Part shown: positions 61,805 through 64,000 of the stretch, in pieces
Layout: the number at the start of each line of letters is the position of its first letter
Position numbering within the stretch: the stretch's first letter is position 1
NCBI GenBank assembly: GCA_942491945.1
Contig: CALODD010000116.1
Location: 41,928 to 105,927, forward strand
Direction: 5' to 3'
DNA length: 64,000 nt
DNA from: JAJDYQ01 sp942491945
GTDB taxonomy: Bacteria > Pseudomonadota > Gammaproteobacteria > JAJDYQ01
Position numbers and translations under genes: made by a program
Notes under the pieces: model-generated
The model's input: the letters and a program-made list of their open reading frames with translations, nothing else
Databases searched by the model: none
Told to the model about the DNA's origin: nothing

Positions 61805-62602
61805 CTGTAAAGTCCCTGCCACAAGCTGTCGATATGGCGGATGATCAGTGATATGTGATCTGTCAAGCGGTGTTCTCCATCAGGTATTGCCTCGTAAATG
61901 AGTTCAGGTATCTGAGCGCGATGAATAAATTTATCTGTATTAGCAATTGGTATAATGGGGTCATTTTCACCATGTACAATATGAACAGGGATATCAAGCT
62001 CGATTTGCGTATCTAATACATCATACTGCTCTGCGTCTTTGATAATGTCATATCTCAGCGAGTAGGGTTCATTGCCGTAGGCATCAGGAAAGGCCATATA
62101 GGTTTCAGCCTGCCAGTGTTTCAGTACAGGCTCGGGTAAATTTGCCAGGTTGTTCTGTACAAAGTTGAACGCGGGTGCAATTAGCATCATGCCGGATACG
62201 CGCTGCTTTCGCCGCAGGGCAGCCAGCAGGCTGATCCATCCACCCATGCTGGAGCCGTGCAGGATGAATGGCCGGTCGACGATTGAATCCATCACGAGTA
62301 ATAAATCATCGAGACCTGATGAAATAATCTGATCTTGCAAATCACCGTCTGATCTGACCATGGCCGCGTAAGTCGAAGCGTAACCATGAACGATCCATTG
62401 TTATGGCGTGTCTGGCAATTTCCAATGCCTTCTCACCGTTGCAGTGAGAACGAAATCCGTGCAGGTAGATGCCTATAGGACCCTTGCCGGTGTTATGAAA
62501 GCAGCCGCGCAGCTGCTCTCCATTCACCGTTTGCAGGGTTAATATTTGTTCGCCGGGTAAAATGACGGGCTCTATGTATTCAGTATTGATGTCGCTGTGC
62601 AC
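61801..62602 (-). pseudogene. Alpha/beta hydrolase, one-base frameshift
   Basis: The 5' part (62602 to ~62342) has IYLHGFRSHCNGEKALEIAR, with His-Gly of the oxyanion hole, and RFDLRGHG; a base shift near 62350 then moves the frame to SDGDLQDQIISSGLDDLL, and the rest follows: LHGSSMGGWISLLAAL (nucleophile Ser) and HIVHGENDPIIP and DGEHRLTDH (Asp and His). All catalytic residues are there. It is coupled to fxsA. Corrected length is about 266 aa. Confidence 0.8.
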
Positions 62603-62818
62603 GTGTAAAATTTATCCATTTAAAATCTAAATACCTCGACAGAGCTTGCATATCAGTGCCCATAGGGTAAGAATATGGGGCTATAAGGCGTAATAAATTT
62701 AAGTCTTTTAAGTATGCGCCATGATAATGCATGTGCATCCGGAATAGTATGCGGTAGCACCAGAAGGACATGGTGAATAGCTCGGGAGGCAAGTGCAAAT
62801 ATAACCAGGAGCCAAGTA

Positions 62819-63820
62819 ATGAAAAAAATACTATCTGTAGTAGTACTATCCGCATGTGCACTGTTTACCGGTCTTGCACAGGCAGAATACGTTATCAAAT
62901 TTTCCCATGTTGTGACACCAACCACACCCAAGGGCAAGGCTGCGCAATATTTTGCAGACCAGGTCAATGAAAAAATGGCTGGTAAAGTCAGGGTCGAAGT
63001 CTTTCCTAACTCCCAGTTATATAACGACAACAAAGTTATGGAAGCGATGCGCCTGGCAAGTGGCAATACCGGACTGATGGCCGCTCCCAGCTTGTCAAAA
63101 TTTGTTAAGTTCTCAAAGAAATTACAGGTATTTGATATCCCTTTCCTGTTTAATGACATCAACGATGTGCACAAGCTTGTCGATTCACCGGTTGTTGATG
63201 AAATGATCGCACCACTGGAAAAAAAGGGCATCAAAGCACTGGGCTTCTGGGACAATGGTCTGAAAGTTTTCTCAATCAATGGGGATAAACCTCTCCTCGT
63301 CACCCCCCAGGATTTCAATGGAAAAAAATTCCGTATCCAGAGTTCCGAAGTGCATGAGGCGATGATTAAAGCGCTTGGCGGCACACCACAGAAACTGCCT
63401 TTCAAGGAAGTCTACACTGCCCTGGGTCAGGGTGTGGTAGATGGCCAGGAAAATGCCTGGTCGAATATTTATTCGAAAAAATTCTACGAGGTACAGAGCT
63501 ACATTACTGTTTCCAATCATTCGTATCTTGGCTACCTGCTGGTAGTTAGCTCCGAGTTCTGGAACAGCCTGCCCGACGATATACGTACCGAGCTTAGTGC
63601 CATAATCAAGGATGCAACGATGAAAGGACGCGTCTTTGCAGCAGAAGCAGATAGTGGAGATCGCCAGAAAATCGAAGAAGATAAATATGCCAAGGTCGTC
63701 GATATGACACCTGAGCAGCGTGCTTCATTTCGCGCGGCTACTTCCAAGGTTGAAGATCAGTTCCGTGACCAGATCGGTGCCGACCTGCTTAAAAAGGTCC
63801 ACGCCACTATAGGCCACTAG
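62819..63820 (+). CDS. dctP: TRAP transporter solute-binding protein (DctP family)
   Basis: 333 aa. A signal peptide (ILSVVVLSACALFTGLAQA) is followed by YVIKFSHVVTPTTPKGKAA, FPNSQLYNDNKVMEAMRLASGN and KALGFWDNGLKVFS, typical of the DctP/SmoM type. It binds organic acids in the periplasm and hands them to the DctQM membrane pair. The next gene, after a strong hairpin, starts DctQ. The ATG has CCAGGAG 8 bases upstream. Confidence 0.92.
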   Translation: MKKILSVVVLSACALFTGLAQAEYVIKFSHVVTPTTPKGKAAQYFADQVNEKMAGKVRVEVFPNSQLYNDNKVMEAMRLASGNTGLMAAPSLSKFVKFSKKLQVFDIPFLFNDINDVHKLVDSPVVDEMIAPLEKKGIKALGFWDNGLKVFSINGDKPLLVTPQDFNGKKFRIQSSEVHEAMIKALGGTPQKLPFKEVYTALGQGVVDGQENAWSNIYSKKFYEVQSYITVSNHSYLGYLLVVSSEFWNSLPDDIRTELSAIIKDATMKGRVFAAEADSGDRQKIEEDKYAKVVDMTPEQRASFRAATSKVEDQFRDQIGADLLKKVHATIGH

Positions 63821-63831
63821 CCATCATAATT

Positions 63832-63855
63832 ACGGGCCTGCGTACGCAGGCCCGT
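63832..63855 (+). terminator. Perfect 24-base palindrome between dctP and dctQ
   Basis: ACGGGCCTGCGT and its exact reverse complement, without a loop and followed by TAATAAA. Hairpins at this place often reduce dctQM expression relative to the binding protein or protect the dctP transcript. Confidence 0.7.
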
Positions 63856-63863
63856 TAATAAAT

Positions 63864-64000
63864 ATGATAGATCGGATACTTGTCGGCTTTGAACAGTTTG
63901 TCATAACTGTTGGTTTTGCAGTTGCCACACTGCTGCTATTTGCCAATGTGGTTGCTCGCTACGTTTTTGATACCGGCTTTACCTGGGCGCTGGAAGCGGT
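63864..64000 (+). CDS. dctQ: TRAP transporter small permease DctQ (partial)
   Basis: The first 45 codons are in the window. They give one long hydrophobic helix (FVITVGFAVATLLLFANVVARYVF) followed by DTGFTWALEA, as in DctQ-type small subunits. It starts 8 bases after the hairpin; the gene continues out of the window. Confidence 0.8.
   Translation, partial: MIDRILVGFEQFVITVGFAVATLLLFANVVARYVFDTGFTWALEA

Noticed and set aside
1..64000. tRNA, rRNA or CRISPR features
   Set aside because: No cloverleaf, rRNA-like or regularly spaced short-repeat array was noticed on reading; repeats found are hairpins, attC-like sites and terminators.

Overview
The window looks like chromosome of an environmental gammaproteobacterium. 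groES-groEL sit behind a CIRCE operator, and hemG, ppnP, a DUF2058 gene, a YbcJ-like S4 gene, mgtE, zntB and a TRAP transporter are typical of that class. The genus cannot be told from the sequence. Base composition varies strongly between neighbouring genes in the first 20 kb and is steadier afterwards.

Region 1 (1-19.8 kb) is best explained as an integron gene-cassette array whose integrase is not in the window. Mostly single, unrelated, promoter-poor + strand genes (VIT family, double-SnoaL, katG, CDGSH-glutamate synthase fusion, a channel-like protein, DUF2391, encapsulated-ferritin-like proteins, TspO, MarC, VF530, cupin, half-size GDT1, DsrE, methyltransferase, small membrane proteins) alternate with imperfect palindromes that start with a ...AAC box and end with a GTT... 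box, as attC sites do. Many cassettes are decayed: a SnoaL copy, nhaA, a beta-carbonic anhydrase and an MscS-like fragment. Two nearly identical encapsulated-ferritin-like genes occur without any encapsulin gene. An OYE/TetR/peroxiredoxin operon is embedded in reverse orientation, with two operator-like palindromes in front of it. A lone attC-like site also lies at 48.5 kb beside an IS110 remnant.

Region 2 (19.8-37.7 kb) is mostly + strand metabolic and stress genes: GGCT, ppnP, VOC, RidA, tautomerases, GFA, YCII, MFS, a NYN-domain protein, mgtE, zntB, sdaA (broken), DUF4405, beta-carbonic anhydrase, flavodoxin-like proteins, hemG, and a pentapeptide-repeat gene behind a perfect FNR box. Region 3 (37.9-43.6 kb) is a LysR/oxidoreductase module (quinone oxidoreductase-like ADH, LLM flavoprotein, SDR) bounded by a diverged repeated terminator sequence, then rsgA and a GNAT gene. 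Region 4 (43.6-48.7 kb) is a low-coding, terminator-rich stretch with small secreted proteins, two decayed PEP-CTERM genes and the IS110 remnant.

Region 5 (48.7-64 kb) holds an acidic beta-helix repeat protein, broken nnrU, AhpD-like, LysE, homocysteine methyltransferase, TRIC, HIT, two c-type cytochromes, a HerA-like ATPase, msrA, hydrolases, groEL-groES-CIRCE, fxsA, and the start of a TRAP transporter operon. Single-base frameshifts recur in otherwise well-conserved genes across the whole window (katG, ADH, sdaA, nnrU, herA, msrA, two hydrolases). They are either widespread decay or indel errors in the assembly, and this affects how every pseudogene call here should be read.
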